DNA of 64,000 bases from Comamonadaceae bacterium. Lineage in GTDB: Bacteria > Pseudomonadota > Gammaproteobacteria > Burkholderiales > Burkholderiaceae_C. The translations under genes and the position numbers were made by a program. The notes under the pieces are model-generated. The model was not told the DNA's origin. It did no database searches and saw nothing but the letters and a program-made list of their open reading frames with translations. Of this stretch, positions 43,573 to 53,060 are shown piece after piece; position 1 is the stretch's first letter, and every line of letters begins with the position of its first letter. The stretch is from contig JAECRA010000007.1 of assembly GCA_015999985.1 (NCBI GenBank), positions 29,166 to 93,165 on the forward strand, written 5' to 3'.

Positions 43573-43740
43573 GGACGAAAACGATCCTGACTGATGTTAC
43601 ACGTTGATGTTGTGCGCCGTGTTGGTGCAAAAAGCCTCACTCATATGCACCATGCAACGTCGCCCGCATCTCAAACGCACAAGTTTGGTTGATGGAATTG
43701 GGGGTAATTCCCTAGAAATTGCTCCACTCCATCATGCAAC

Positions 43741-43769
43741 AATTTAATTGTCCACTGAACAATTAAATT
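43741..43769. promoter_or_regulatory. TetR-type operator upstream of the ABC operon
   Basis: AATTTAATTGT (43741-43751) and ACAATTAAATT (43759-43769) are perfect 11-base arms over a 7-base spacer. It lies between the TetR gene and the binding-protein gene, about 110 bases before the start codon, where a -35/-10 promoter would be expected. The rest of 43573-43878 carries no gene. Confidence 0.75.
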
Positions 43770-43878
43770 ATCGACCATCGTGGCATATTGCTTGCATGTG
43801 TAGTGACGAAGGTCTTCCGATTTCTTTCAGTCCATTCATTCTTTGCCGCCCCGCGGTGCTGTCTCAAGGAGTACGTTC

Positions 43879-45468
43879 ATGAAACCTACACGTCGCCTCG
43901 CAATTTCGTCCATCCTGGGAGTAACTCTGGCGTTAGCTGGGGTGCATGTTGGTGCTCAAGCACCCGCGGCGGCCGGTACTTTCCGCCTGGTTCCCACTTC
44001 TGAGCTCAAGGTCCTGGATCCAACGTGGACCACCGCTGTGGTCACCCGCAATCATGGCTACATGATTTACGACACGCTCTTCGGCACCGACGCCAAGGGG
44101 AAAATCCAGCCGCAGATGGTGGAATCATTCACCACGAGCAGCGACGGCAAAACCTGGACCTTCAAGCTGCGCCCAAGCCTGGCGTTCCATGATGGCAAGC
44201 CGGTCTCAGCTGAAGATGTTCTTGCCTCCCTGGCGCGCTGGGCCAAGCGCGATCCGATGGGGCAGCGCATGTACGCTGCCTTGGCCAAGGCAGAAGTGGT
44301 TTCGGCAAGCAGCTTCCGCTTCATCTTCAATGAGCCTTACGGCGCGGTGCTGGAATCCCTGGGTAAACCTTCGTCGCTGGTTCCGTTCATCATGCCCAAA
44401 CGCATGGCCGAAACGCCGGCTGACCAGCAGGTTGCCGAGCACATTGGCTCCGGCCCCTACATGTTCAAGGCTGATGAATTCCGCCCAGGTGAACGAATTG
44501 TTTACCTGAAGAACGAAAAGTATGTTCCTCGCTCTGAAGCTCCGTCGGGCACCACGGGTGGCAAGGTGGTGAAGGTAGGGCGTGTCGAGTGGGTCGTGCT
44601 AAAGGACGCGCAGACCCAGGTCAATGCCTTGGTGAACGGCGAGGTGGACATGTTGGAAGGTGTGCCATTCGAGCACTACAACGCACTGAAGGCCAACAAA
44701 CTCATCACGGTAGCGGAAGCAGCTGGCGGGCAGTATTTGCTTCGCTTTAACCACTTGGTGCCCCCGTTCAATGATGTCCGGGTGCGCCAGGCGGCGATGC
44801 TCTCCATGAACCAGGAGGCCCTGCTGAAAACCCAGGTCGGTATTCCTTCGCTGTACAAGACCTGTCTGTCGGTCTATCCCTGCGGCTCTCCGCTGGCTTC
44901 CAATAAAACTCCAGGCCTCAGCGAAAAGCCTCAGTTTGCCAAGGCGAAGGAGCTTTTGAAGGCAGCAGGCTACAAAGGCCAGCCGGTCGTTCTTCTGCAC
45001 GCCACTGACAACAGCTCACTCGCGAAGCTTCCCCCGCTCGTGGCGCAGCTTCTTCGTCAGGGTGGTTTCGTCGTTGACATGAAGTCGATGGACTGGGGTT
45101 CTGTGGTCGCGCGCAGGGCCAAGAAAGAACCGGCTGATCAGGGCGGTTGGAATGCGTTCGTGACCTACTGGGGCTCTGAAGATGCACTTAGCCCGCTTAA
45201 CTACGCACCCCTGTCGGCCAATGGCGAAGCCGGCTGGTTCGGTTGGGCCACGGACGAGCGTCTGGAGAAACTCCGCACGGCATTTTCCCAGGCTGGAACA
45301 GATGCAGAGCGCAAGCAACTGGGTGAAGACATTCAGTTCCGGGCTTATGAGATTGGCGCCTTTGCCCCCTTGGGCGAGATCATGCGCCCGGTAGCCTATA
45401 GAAAAGGTGCTGTCAGCGGCGTCCTCGCGGGTTCCACCAACGTCTACTGGAACATCAGCAAACCCTGA
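43879..45468 (+). CDS. Peptide-type ABC transporter periplasmic binding protein
   Basis: A 529-residue SBP_bac_5 (DppA/OppA) protein with a signal peptide ending in AQA (about residue 25). It begins FRLVPTSELKVLDPTWTT and carries the family segments FHDGKPVSAEDVLASL, IGSGPYMFKADEF and FNDVRVRQAAMLSMNQEA. AAGGAG lies 8 bases before the ATG at 43879. It is the first gene of the operon and likely captures a peptide-like substrate. Confidence 0.93.
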   Translation: MKPTRRLAISSILGVTLALAGVHVGAQAPAAAGTFRLVPTSELKVLDPTWTTAVVTRNHGYMIYDTLFGTDAKGKIQPQMVESFTTSSDGKTWTFKLRPSLAFHDGKPVSAEDVLASLARWAKRDPMGQRMYAALAKAEVVSASSFRFIFNEPYGAVLESLGKPSSLVPFIMPKRMAETPADQQVAEHIGSGPYMFKADEFRPGERIVYLKNEKYVPRSEAPSGTTGGKVVKVGRVEWVVLKDAQTQVNALVNGEVDMLEGVPFEHYNALKANKLITVAEAAGGQYLLRFNHLVPPFNDVRVRQAAMLSMNQEALLKTQVGIPSLYKTCLSVYPCGSPLASNKTPGLSEKPQFAKAKELLKAAGYKGQPVVLLHATDNSSLAKLPPLVAQLLRQGGFVVDMKSMDWGSVVARRAKKEPADQGGWNAFVTYWGSEDALSPLNYAPLSANGEAGWFGWATDERLEKLRTAFSQAGTDAERKQLGEDIQFRAYEIGAFAPLGEIMRPVAYRKGAVSGVLAGSTNVYWNISKP

Positions 45469-45478
45469 AGAGCGGCTT

Positions 45479-46420
45479 ATGCATGCATTCATCCTTCGCC
45501 GGCTGCTGTCTACTGTGCCGGTACTCATCTTCGTCGCCGTCTTCGTTTTTTCGATTCTGCGCCTGACACCCGGAGATCCCGCCGCCCTCATTGTGGGAGA
45601 CATGGGTACTGACGCTGACATAGCACGAGTACGCCAAAGCCTCGGCCTGGAGGGGTCCATGTTGACGCAGTTTTTCCACTGGGTGGGCGAGCTCTTTCAG
45701 GGCAATTTCGGCCAGTCGTATTACTTCAAGACGAGCGTGGTTGAACTGATAGGGCAGAGGCTGGAGCCCACGCTATCGCTGGCAGTGCTGACCATATTCA
45801 TGGCGGTGCTCCTGGCGGTGCCATTGGGTGCAATAGCTGCAGCCCGGCATGGAGGCTGGATAGATCGGCTTCTGATGGGGTTCTCGGTGCTGGGATTTTC
45901 CGTGCCGGTATTCATCATCGGGTACGTGTTGATCTGGGTGTTCGCACTCAAAACCGGGTGGTTCCCGGTGCAGGGCTACAAGCGGATTTCCGCAGGGCTA
46001 TTACCGTGGCTTTCGCACCTGATTCTTCCCGCCATCACGCTGTCTCTCGTCTATATCGCGCTGATTGCACGTGTGACCCGCGCCGCAGTCTCAGAGGCGC
46101 TTACTGACGACTACATACGAACTGCCAGGGCCAAAGGACTGCTTGAGCGTCACGTTCTTGTTCGGCATGCTCTGGCCAACGCCGCTGTACCCATCGTCAC
46201 CGTGATTGGTATTGGCATTGCCTTGTTGATTGGCGGTGTGGTGGTCACTGAAACAGTGTTTGCTATTCCTGGCCTCGGCCAGCTCACCGTGGATGCCGTG
46301 CTTTCGCGGGATTTTCCTGTGATCCAGGGCGTGATCCTGCTGTTTTCAGTGGTCTACGTTGTTATCAACTTGCTGATCGATCTGAGCTATGTGCTACTCG
46401 ATCCGCGCATTCGCTACTGA
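45479..46420 (+). CDS. ABC peptide permease subunit 1 (DppB type)
   Basis: The 313-residue inner-membrane protein has six helices, the N-terminal FILRRLLSTVPVLIFVAVFVF and LRLTPGDPA motif, and the EAA loop DDYIRTARAKGLLERHVLVR that contacts the ATPase. The start at 45479 lies 10 bases after the binding-protein stop; the longer frame to 45407 overlaps it. It pairs with the next permease. Confidence 0.93.
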   Translation: MHAFILRRLLSTVPVLIFVAVFVFSILRLTPGDPAALIVGDMGTDADIARVRQSLGLEGSMLTQFFHWVGELFQGNFGQSYYFKTSVVELIGQRLEPTLSLAVLTIFMAVLLAVPLGAIAAARHGGWIDRLLMGFSVLGFSVPVFIIGYVLIWVFALKTGWFPVQGYKRISAGLLPWLSHLILPAITLSLVYIALIARVTRAAVSEALTDDYIRTARAKGLLERHVLVRHALANAAVPIVTVIGIGIALLIGGVVVTETVFAIPGLGQLTVDAVLSRDFPVIQGVILLFSVVYVVINLLIDLSYVLLDPRIRY

Positions 46421-46433
46421 GCTGATTGTGATC

Positions 46434-47378
46434 ATGGCTCTCAATTCTCAAGACTCCCCCGTTTCCGCACCCCAAGAGGCTTTGGCCACGGGCAGCAACC
46501 GGTCCTCAACGTGGCGCCTGGTCTGGGCGAATGGCGCGGTACGGATCGGCGCCTACACCCTGGCGCTTCTGACTTTTGTCGCTGTGGCCGCGCCTTGGCT
46601 GGGTACTGTAGATCCGTCGGCGATCGACCCCGCCAGCATCAATATCGCGCCGGGCACGCGTGCGCCGTTCACAGATCTCTCTGGGGACAGCGTAGATCAT
46701 CTCTTCCTCATGGGAGCGGATGGGTTCGGCCGAGACATGTGGAGTCGTGTGGCCTACGGCGCTCGCGTCTCATTGTTCGTGGGGCTGGCCGTAGCCATTC
46801 TCGCCGTTCTAGGTGGCGGCTTGATCGGCTTGTTGGCGGGCTACTTTCGCAAGCTTGATGGCGTGCTGATGCGTTTGATGGATGGCTTTATGGCCATTCC
46901 CAACATCCTGCTGGCGATTGCCTTGGTTTCCATGTGGCGCGCCAGCCTCCTGACCATCATTTTGGCTATCACGATACCCGAGCTGCCGCGCGTAGCACGC
47001 CTGCTTCGCTCGATTGTGCTTTCCGTGCGTGAAGAGCCTTATGTGGAGGCTGCCATGGCGTTGAATACGCCTACCTGGAAGATTCTGTGGCGCCACATTC
47101 TGCCCAATGCGGTGGCCCCTCTCATCGTGCATGCCACCTATGTCTGTGGCTCAGCGATGCTGGTGGAGGCGATTCTTTCCTTTCTGGGCATTGGCTTGTC
47201 GCCGGAAATTCCAACCTGGGGCAACATCATGTCCGAGGGCAGGGTGAGCTTCAACGAGCATCCGGAGAGCGTGCTTTTTCCGGGGGTGCTGCTGGCCCTG
47301 ACGGTGTTGGCGGTGAACATTCTGGGTGACGGATTGCGGGACACCCTGGATCCCAAACTCCGCAAGCGGGGAGTATGA
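46434..47378 (+). CDS. ABC peptide permease subunit 2 (DppC type)
   Basis: A 314-residue DppC-like permease with six helices: HLFLMGADGFGRDMWSRVAY (the family entry motif), an EAA-loop around EPYVEAAMALNTPTWKILWR, and NEHPESVLFPGVLLALTVLA at the end. The ATG at 46434 starts it; the preceding frame is not used. It forms the second half of the transmembrane channel with the subunit at 45479. Confidence 0.93.
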   Translation: MALNSQDSPVSAPQEALATGSNRSSTWRLVWANGAVRIGAYTLALLTFVAVAAPWLGTVDPSAIDPASINIAPGTRAPFTDLSGDSVDHLFLMGADGFGRDMWSRVAYGARVSLFVGLAVAILAVLGGGLIGLLAGYFRKLDGVLMRLMDGFMAIPNILLAIALVSMWRASLLTIILAITIPELPRVARLLRSIVLSVREEPYVEAAMALNTPTWKILWRHILPNAVAPLIVHATYVCGSAMLVEAILSFLGIGLSPEIPTWGNIMSEGRVSFNEHPESVLFPGVLLALTVLAVNILGDGLRDTLDPKLRKRGV

Positions 47379-49021
47379 AGATGAGTTCAATTCACTCCCA
47401 AGCCGCCAAGCCGGTGCTTTCGGTGCAAGACCTCACGGTGCGCCTGCCGGCCAACGCCGACCGGCCCAATGCCGTAGAGAACATTTCGTTTGAAGTGTTC
47501 GCGGGCCAGACCACCTGCCTGATTGGTGAATCCGGCTCTGGCAAATCCGTCATCGCGCAAACCGTGATGCGTTTGCTGCCGCCGCAAGTATCTCCGGCCA
47601 AGGGCGGTGTCCATCTGCTCGGGGAAGATGTGCTGGCCATGTCCATGCAGAGTCTGCGGCACGCCCGCGGTGAGCGCATGGCCATGATCTTCCAGGAGCC
47701 CATGACTGCGCTCAACCCGGTAATGACCTGCGGCCGGCAACTCGACGAGATGCTCGTGCAGCATACGGATATGGGGCGTGCGGAGCGCAGGGCGCGCATT
47801 CTGGAGATATTTGAGCGTACGCGCCTGCCCACACCACCTCGCATCTTCGATTCATATCCCCATCAACTTTCAGGCGGGCAACGTCAGCGCGTGATGATCG
47901 CCATGGCGCTGATCCTCAAACCGGCGCTGCTTATCTGCGATGAGCCCACCACTGCGCTGGATGTGACGACTCAGGCAGAGATTCTCAAGCTCATCCGTGA
48001 GCTGCAGAGCGAAAACGGCACCGCAGTTCTTTTCATCACACACGATTTTGGTGTCGTCGCCGATATCGCCGACCACGTGGTGGTGATGCACCTGGGCCAA
48101 ATGATTGAGCAGGGTCCTAAGCTTGAGGTGCTGCAAGCGCCTCGTGAACCCTACACCCGCATGTTGTTGGCTGCGGTACCTGGCCTTGAGCCGGTGCAGC
48201 GCGCGGCCGTTGGAGAGGAGCAGCCTTTGATCGAGGTTCGTGGCCTCAGCAAGACTTACAGCTCGCGAAGAATGTTTGGTCGCCGCAAGGATGTCCAGGC
48301 TGCCAAAGATGTGTCTCTGGTGGTTCGCCCAGGTGAAACGGTGGGCATCGTCGGAGAGTCGGGTTCCGGTAAATCGACCGTAGCCCGTTGCATCGCAAGG
48401 CTGATCGATCCCACCAGTGGCATCGTTATTTCACAAGGGCAGGCGGTCGAACAGGCGAAGGGTGCTCGGTTACGGGCATTCCGCGAGCAGGTTCAGGTGG
48501 TTTTCCAGGATCCTTATCGATCACTGAACCCACGCCAGACCGTTGGCGAATCGATCATTGAAGGCGCTGTGAATGCAGGCGAATCTCGCCAGAAGGCTTG
48601 GGCGCGTGCAGAGGAGTTGATGACGCTCGTGCGTCTTCGCCCCGATGCGCTCAACCGATACCCGCACGAATTCTCCGGCGGCCAGAGGCAGCGAATCTGC
48701 ATCGCGCGGGCGCTTGCTTGCAACCCCCGTCTGTTGATCGCAGACGAGGCCGTTTCTGCACTGGATGTCTCAGTGCAGGCGCAGATCCTGGAACTGCTGA
48801 GTGAAATTCAGCAGCGTTTGAAGATCGGGCTTTTGTTCATCACGCACGATTTGAGAGTTGCCAATCAGATTTGCGATCGCATCATCGTGATGCACCAGGG
48901 AGCCATCGTTGAGCAAGGACCTGCTCACGACGTGTTCACCGTTCCTGCGCACAGCTATACACGTTCGTTGCTAGACGCCGTGCCGGGCCGCGGGTTTTCA
49001 TTTCACGGAGCGACAGCGTGA
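47375..49021 (+). CDS. Fused double ABC ATPase (DppD-DppF type)
   Basis: A 548-residue protein holding two ATPase domains in one chain. The first (about 15-265) has Walker A GESGSGKSV, signature LSGGQRQRV and Walker B LLICDEPTTALD. The second (about 285-540) has GESGSGKST, FSGGQRQRI and LLIADEAVSALD, with the C-terminal oligopeptide-transporter extension of each kept. It powers the importer. The ATG overlaps the permease stop; ATG 47381 is a close alternative start. Confidence 0.94.
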   Translation: MKMSSIHSQAAKPVLSVQDLTVRLPANADRPNAVENISFEVFAGQTTCLIGESGSGKSVIAQTVMRLLPPQVSPAKGGVHLLGEDVLAMSMQSLRHARGERMAMIFQEPMTALNPVMTCGRQLDEMLVQHTDMGRAERRARILEIFERTRLPTPPRIFDSYPHQLSGGQRQRVMIAMALILKPALLICDEPTTALDVTTQAEILKLIRELQSENGTAVLFITHDFGVVADIADHVVVMHLGQMIEQGPKLEVLQAPREPYTRMLLAAVPGLEPVQRAAVGEEQPLIEVRGLSKTYSSRRMFGRRKDVQAAKDVSLVVRPGETVGIVGESGSGKSTVARCIARLIDPTSGIVISQGQAVEQAKGARLRAFREQVQVVFQDPYRSLNPRQTVGESIIEGAVNAGESRQKAWARAEELMTLVRLRPDALNRYPHEFSGGQRQRICIARALACNPRLLIADEAVSALDVSVQAQILELLSEIQQRLKIGLLFITHDLRVANQICDRIIVMHQGAIVEQGPAHDVFTVPAHSYTRSLLDAVPGRGFSFHGATA

Positions 49022-50541
49022 TGACGTCTTTATCAATTTCAACCAAGGTTCTAGTCGCGAGGCTGAGTCACGAAAGTCACGCGTTCAGCTGCTTGCGCAC
49101 TACTCTGGCGGAGTTTGGCCGGGAAGAGCTGCTGTTTGGCAACGAAATGCTCGAACGCATGGCGGGAACACGCACAGAACTGGGTGGCATCATCCAGTCA
49201 GCCCAGGAGTACGGCTGGGAGCTTGTGCCAGTGGTCAGTGCATGTGCCTCTACCTCCGGCCCCGTCACCCGCGCGGCCTACGATGCGTTGACCGAGCCCA
49301 TTCTTCGGGCGTTGGTAGAGCACCGGGACATCAAAGCCGTCGTGCTTTCGCTGCACGGCGCCATGTATGTCGAGGGTTTGCCCGATCCCGAAGGGGATCT
49401 GCTTTTCAGGATCAGGCAGCAGACAGGCCGAAACGCGATCGTGGCCAGCAGTCTTGACTTGCATGCCAACGTCACCGATGCCATGGTTCGGTACGCAGAC
49501 ATTCTTACGAGCTATCGGACCACCCCACACACAGATCAGTTCGAGACCGGGCGACGCATGAGTGCATTGGTCCATCGGACCCTCCAAGGTGAGATCCGCC
49601 CCCACCTTTACGTGGCACGCAGCGCCACCATCGCCGCGATGGACCTGGGGCGTACCTTGGGCGATACCCCCATGACTCGGTTGCAATCACGGGCTCGCCA
49701 GCATGAAGCGCAAGGGACCGTGCTTGATGTCAGCCTCAATGCGGGCTATTACATGGGCGATGTCTTTGAGGCCGGTCCTTCCGTCCTGGTGCTTGGGAAC
49801 GGGCCTGAAGCGGCTGAGCAATGCATCGCCGTGGCGAACGAGCTCATGGACGACGCTTACTCCTGGCGCGATCAGACAACCGTACAGCTGCAAACCATAG
49901 ACGCCGCGATGGTGTTATGCCGTGAACCGGCTCAGCGCAGCGGCCCTTTGATTCTGGCCGACTACACCGATGGCCCAGGGGGCGGCGGCTACGGAGATGC
50001 AACGCACCTGCTTCAAGCACTGGTAGATGCCAATCTGCATGGCACATTGGTCGGTCTGCTATATGACCCCGAGAGTGCACGCCAAGCCGTTGCCGCGGGC
50101 GTGGGCAATGAAGTGGATTTGCGCATTGCCGGAAAGACCGACGCCAACTTCGGTGGTGGACCGGTTCCGCTGCGCGTGCGCGTAATGGCCGTATCGGATG
50201 GGCGCTTCAAACGCACTGGCCCCTTCAAAACCGGCACACCAGCTTCGATCGGAACGAGCGCGTTGTTGCAGCATGGCGAGGTGCAGATCATTGTGGCGAG
50301 CAATCGTGTGCAAGCCGAGGAACGAGGGCAATATCGCGTGCTGGGCGTGGACGTAGAGCAACTCAACATCCTGGCGCTCAAGGGAATCAACCATTTTCGC
50401 GCGGACCTTGAGTCCATTTCACGCGGGGTTGTTTTCGTTGAATCTGGCGGAATTCATGTCACGAATCTACGCACCTTGCCTTACCGAAACGTCCGGCGCC
50501 CCATATGGCCCCTGGATGACGAAGCGCTCCCCACCTCTTAA
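49021..50541 (+). CDS. M81-family metallopeptidase (MlrC/microcystinase type)
   Basis: A 506-residue zinc hydrolase of the M81/MlrC family. It has ARLSHESHAFSCL, VVLSLHGAMYVEGLPDPEG, SLDLHANVTDAM, YRTTPHTDQFETGRRM and ILADYTDGPGGGGYGDATHL; the His/Asp/His ligands are in these segments. MlrC opens the linear tetrapeptide of microcystin, but most homologues act on unknown small peptides or amides. It starts with ATG 49021, just after the ATPase stop. Its position after a peptide importer supports an imported peptide-like substrate. Confidence 0.9.
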   Translation: MTSLSISTKVLVARLSHESHAFSCLRTTLAEFGREELLFGNEMLERMAGTRTELGGIIQSAQEYGWELVPVVSACASTSGPVTRAAYDALTEPILRALVEHRDIKAVVLSLHGAMYVEGLPDPEGDLLFRIRQQTGRNAIVASSLDLHANVTDAMVRYADILTSYRTTPHTDQFETGRRMSALVHRTLQGEIRPHLYVARSATIAAMDLGRTLGDTPMTRLQSRARQHEAQGTVLDVSLNAGYYMGDVFEAGPSVLVLGNGPEAAEQCIAVANELMDDAYSWRDQTTVQLQTIDAAMVLCREPAQRSGPLILADYTDGPGGGGYGDATHLLQALVDANLHGTLVGLLYDPESARQAVAAGVGNEVDLRIAGKTDANFGGGPVPLRVRVMAVSDGRFKRTGPFKTGTPASIGTSALLQHGEVQIIVASNRVQAEERGQYRVLGVDVEQLNILALKGINHFRADLESISRGVVFVESGGIHVTNLRTLPYRNVRRPIWPLDDEALPTS

Positions 50542-50564
50542 CCCTCGAATCTTTTTTCAGCGAT

Positions 50565-51857
50565 ATGACTCTTGCAACAGAACTCAATCTCCTGCGAAAC
50601 GCTTACACAGCGCGCAACCCCAAGAGCAGCGAGGCCTATCAAGCCGCCACCCAGGTGATGCCCGGTGGCAACACACGTTCGGTGCTTTTCTATGAGCCTT
50701 TTCCCTTGGCTATGGCTCGCGGTGAAGGATCTCGGCTTTGGGATGCAGACCATCACGAATACACCGATTTGCTTGGAGAGTTCACAGCAGGTCTGTATGG
50801 TCACAGTCACCCCGAGATCCGCAAGGCGATTGACACTGCACTCGATGGCGGGATCAACCTCACTGGCCACAACCTGCTGGAGCCTCGTTTGGCCCAGTTG
50901 ATCTCGAATCGGTTTCCCTCTGTGCAAAAACTGCGCTTTGCCAATTCCGGTACTGAGGCCAACCTTCTTGCGATCGCCGCTGCCAAGCAGTTTACGCAGC
51001 GCAGCAAGGTGATGGTGTTCAAAGGCGGTTACCACGGTGGTGTGTTGACCTTTGCCGCGGGCCCTTCGCCCATTAACGTGCCCCATGACTTCGTGATAGG
51101 CAGCTACAACGACATTCCTGGCGCCACGGCGTTGGTGAATGAACACGCGGCAGATTTGGCTGCCATCGTGGTCGAGCCCATGCAAGGCGCTGGCGGCTGT
51201 ATCGTGGGGCAGCCAGAATTCCTGGAGACTCTGCGTCAGCTAGCGACAGACGCAGGTGCGTTGCTGATTTTCGACGAGGTGATGACATCGCGCCTCGCGC
51301 CCGGCGGCAGGCAATCTCAGTTGGGCATCACGCCTGATTTGACCACCCTTGGCAAGTACATTGGCGGAGGTATGTCCTTTGGCGCCTTCGGTGGCCGCGA
51401 AGACATCATGGCGCTCTTCGACCCACGCAACCCCGGTCACCTGGGGCATGCCGGTACGTTCAATAACAACGTGCTTTCCATGTCTGCCGGTATCGCCGGC
51501 TTGAGTCAAATCTACACGCCAGAGGTGGCAGTGGAGCTGAATGCCAGAGGTGATGCACTGCGTGAGCGCCTCAACGCCAGCTGCCGCGCGCACGGCGCGC
51601 AGTTGCAGTTCACCGGCCTGGGTTCTCTTATGAATCTTCATGGCGTCAGCTCCGAAATTCTGCGGAGCGACGATATTCCCGCGTCAGAAGGCATCGTGAA
51701 GGATCTCTTTTTCTTCCACATGCTTGAGCATGGCTTCTATGTGGCTCGCCGTGGCTTTATTGTGCTGTCTCTGCCGCTGACCGATTCCGATCTGGACAGA
51801 TTCTGCGCAGCCTTCGAGGAGTTTCTCAAGCGCTACGCCAAGGCTTTGACATCATGA
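50565..51857 (+). CDS. Class III aminotransferase (glutamate-1-semialdehyde mutase-like)
   Basis: A 430-residue PLP enzyme: VMPGGNTRSVLFYEPFPLAM, FANSGTEANLLAIAAAKQ, KGGYHGGVL, LLIFDEVMTSRLAPGG and the Schiff-base Lys in LGKYIGGGMSFGAFGG. The family includes GSA aminomutases, omega-transaminases and beta-amino acid transaminases; the sequence resembles the GSA-like branch but is not the heme-pathway enzyme because of its setting. The stop overlaps the next start. Confidence 0.9.
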   Translation: MTLATELNLLRNAYTARNPKSSEAYQAATQVMPGGNTRSVLFYEPFPLAMARGEGSRLWDADHHEYTDLLGEFTAGLYGHSHPEIRKAIDTALDGGINLTGHNLLEPRLAQLISNRFPSVQKLRFANSGTEANLLAIAAAKQFTQRSKVMVFKGGYHGGVLTFAAGPSPINVPHDFVIGSYNDIPGATALVNEHAADLAAIVVEPMQGAGGCIVGQPEFLETLRQLATDAGALLIFDEVMTSRLAPGGRQSQLGITPDLTTLGKYIGGGMSFGAFGGREDIMALFDPRNPGHLGHAGTFNNNVLSMSAGIAGLSQIYTPEVAVELNARGDALRERLNASCRAHGAQLQFTGLGSLMNLHGVSSEILRSDDIPASEGIVKDLFFFHMLEHGFYVARRGFIVLSLPLTDSDLDRFCAAFEEFLKRYAKALTS

Positions 51858-52900
51858 TGACCCGCGATGACTTGCGCGGGTGCGCTCAAACCGTGCTGGG
51901 CCTGGTGGAGCCTGCAACGCTGGGGCCCACGCTGATGCATGAGCATGTGTTCATCGACCTCACGCCCCCTCCGCTGCGTCTGAACCCGCCCACCGAGCAG
52001 GAAAGCGAGATTGATCTGTGCAACTGCTGGGGCATAGCCTACGGCCAGAAACTGTTCATGCGCAATTACCGACTAGATGAACCCGACGTGGCCATCGCCG
52101 AGATACAGGACATGAAGGCGGCGGGTGGCGCCTCGCTGGTTGATCTGACGGTGGGTGGGCTCAACCCCCAGCCGAATCGCTTGGCGGAAGTGGCACGTGC
52201 CACTGGCGTGAACATCGTCATGGGATGCGGGTATTACGTCAACGATTACCAGAGCCCGGCCAACCATACGCGCTCAGCCGACGATTTCGCACGAGAGATG
52301 ATTGAGCAGATCACCGTGGGTGCATGGGGAACGCAGGTGCGAGCCGGCATCATTGGCGAGATTGGTTGCCAGGCCCCTTGGACCGATCTGGAAAAACGGG
52401 TCATGGATGGTGCTATCACCGCCATGCAGGCTACCGGCGCTGCGCTGAACATTCACCCCGGACGAGATGCCGATCAGCCCCTGGAAGTGACAGAATTCAT
52501 CCGCGCGCGTGGCCAGTCACTGGAACGTGTGGTGATCAGCCACATTGACCGCACGATTTTTGACGACGACCGCCTCCTGCGTCTCGCAGACACAGGCTGC
52601 GTGGTGGAGTTCGACCTATTCGGCTGGGAGCAAACTGCGTACCCCATGTCTGACATCGATATGCCCAACGATGGCGCTCGCCTGAAAATGGTCAAGCTTC
52701 TGGTTGATAAGGGCTACCGAGATCAAATTTTGATCAGCCACGACATTTGCACCCGCACCAGGTTGAGTCGCTACGGTGGCCACGGCTATCAGCACATCTT
52801 CGCCAACATCGCGCCACGCATGTTGCGCCGGGGCTTTACCCAGGAGGATGTAGACACCATTCTGATCTCCACACCGCAACGATTATTGACTTTTGTGTGA
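51854..52900 (+). CDS. Phosphotriesterase-family metal hydrolase
   Basis: A 348-residue amidohydrolase-superfamily barrel of the phosphotriesterase group: LMHEHVFIDL (HxH metal ligands), GIIGEIGCQ (the bridging position, Glu rather than carboxylated Lys), LNIHPGRDAD, VVISHIDRTIF and ILISHDICTRTRLSRYGG. Close relatives hydrolyse lactones or N-acyl compounds. It is the last gene of the operon and may remove an acyl or lactone group from the imported compound. The start is ATG 51854 or 51857. Confidence 0.9.
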   Translation: MMTRDDLRGCAQTVLGLVEPATLGPTLMHEHVFIDLTPPPLRLNPPTEQESEIDLCNCWGIAYGQKLFMRNYRLDEPDVAIAEIQDMKAAGGASLVDLTVGGLNPQPNRLAEVARATGVNIVMGCGYYVNDYQSPANHTRSADDFAREMIEQITVGAWGTQVRAGIIGEIGCQAPWTDLEKRVMDGAITAMQATGAALNIHPGRDADQPLEVTEFIRARGQSLERVVISHIDRTIFDDDRLLRLADTGCVVEFDLFGWEQTAYPMSDIDMPNDGARLKMVKLLVDKGYRDQILISHDICTRTRLSRYGGHGYQHIFANIAPRMLRRGFTQEDVDTILISTPQRLLTFV

Positions 52901-53016
52901 ATGGCGTTCCACTAATTCCCCGAACTTTGAATGGCGCTTGCGTATCGTCAGAGTACCGGGTGGGCGGCTGGGCAGCCCTTCGATGACGACACAATCAGTG
53001 AGTAATTTTCCAGGGC

Positions 53017-53040
53017 AAAAAAAACCGCCCGAAGGCGGTT
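53017..53040 (-). terminator. Intrinsic terminator for the IPTL-CTERM gene
   Basis: On the minus strand AACCGCC (complement at 53034-53040) pairs with GGCGGTT over the loop TTCG, then runs into eight T residues (complement of 53017-53024). It lies 20 bases after the stop of the leftward gene. Confidence 0.85.
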
Positions 53041-53060
53041 GGCTAAGGCGGTGGGCTGAA

